Of a stretch of DNA of 33,248 nucleotides, positions 33,241 through 33,248 are shown one piece after another. Where the stretch lies: assembly GCA_015066715.1 (NCBI GenBank), contig SVNU01000014.1, positions 1 to 33,248 of the forward strand, read 5' to 3'. The position numbers were made by a program, and so were the translations under genes. The notes under the pieces are model-generated. The model was not told where the DNA came from and made no database searches. It saw nothing but the letters and a program-made list of their open reading frames with translations. The stretch comes from Ruminococcus sp. GTDB lineage: Bacteria; Bacillota; Clostridia; Oscillospirales; Ruminococcaceae. How positions within the stretch are numbered: position 1 is the stretch's first letter; each line of letters begins with the position of its first letter.

Positions 33241-33248
33241 TATCTTTA

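Overview
The window looks like chromosomal DNA of a low-GC Gram-positive gut anaerobe, most likely Ruminococcus or a close relative in the Oscillospiraceae. The evidence is the ispH–rpsA gene fusion, UPF0297/IreB, a DUF1540 protein, strong TTGACA-17-TATAAT promoters with AGGAGG ribosome binding sites, and secreted proteins carrying type I dockerins and cohesin-like modules. This assignment comes from gene content only; no database search was possible.

Layout. 1-1933: a copy of an intergenic hairpin repeat, then ychF and a small lipoprotein gene (both minus). 2042-6697: two ~500-bp copies of a foldback repeat in opposite orientation, enclosing ~3.7 kb with an XRE regulator divergent from a SLOG-like gene, a DUF421/DUF4363 membrane pair, a DUF4234/DUF2752 membrane pair and ireB. 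6829-9423: a large single-pass membrane protein and a small Cys-rich DUF1540 protein. 9581-12783: the cmk–plsC–ispH/rpsA operon. 12988-13446: a VOC protein gene between 25-bp direct repeats. 13558-20311: ftsK–ygiQ-like–MBL hydrolase–DUF3006–BaiN-like flavoprotein, closely packed on the minus strand, preceded by a ClpP/TepA-like gene with a cloverleaf-shaped inverted-repeat element between it and ftsK. 21456-25117: a secreted LRR–dockerin protein, then the TrmN6-like methyltransferase, rsmI and a pyridoxamine kinase. 25164-32994: two large secreted proteins built from dockerins, cohesin-like modules, BIG2-like domains and (in one) LRRs, on either side of an SH3/Thr-rich lipoprotein gene. 33125-33240: a 5S rRNA gene on the minus strand, probably the end of an rRNA operon lying beyond the right edge.

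The most unusual region is the right-hand 8 kb. The two large proteins each carry both cohesin-like and dockerin modules (two and three dockerins), so they could build chains or self-assemble. They share nearly identical C-terminal Thr-linker/dockerin modules. The larger one and the lipoprotein gene share a near-identical promoter. The 1.2-kilo-residue protein is out of frame with its signal peptide because of a run of nine G, which is either a sequencing error or a phase-variable switch. A 68-bp copy of the end of a dockerin gene, terminator included, lies in frame directly after the lipoprotein stop codon and is a scar of module shuffling. Housekeeping genes elsewhere look intact and ordinary.
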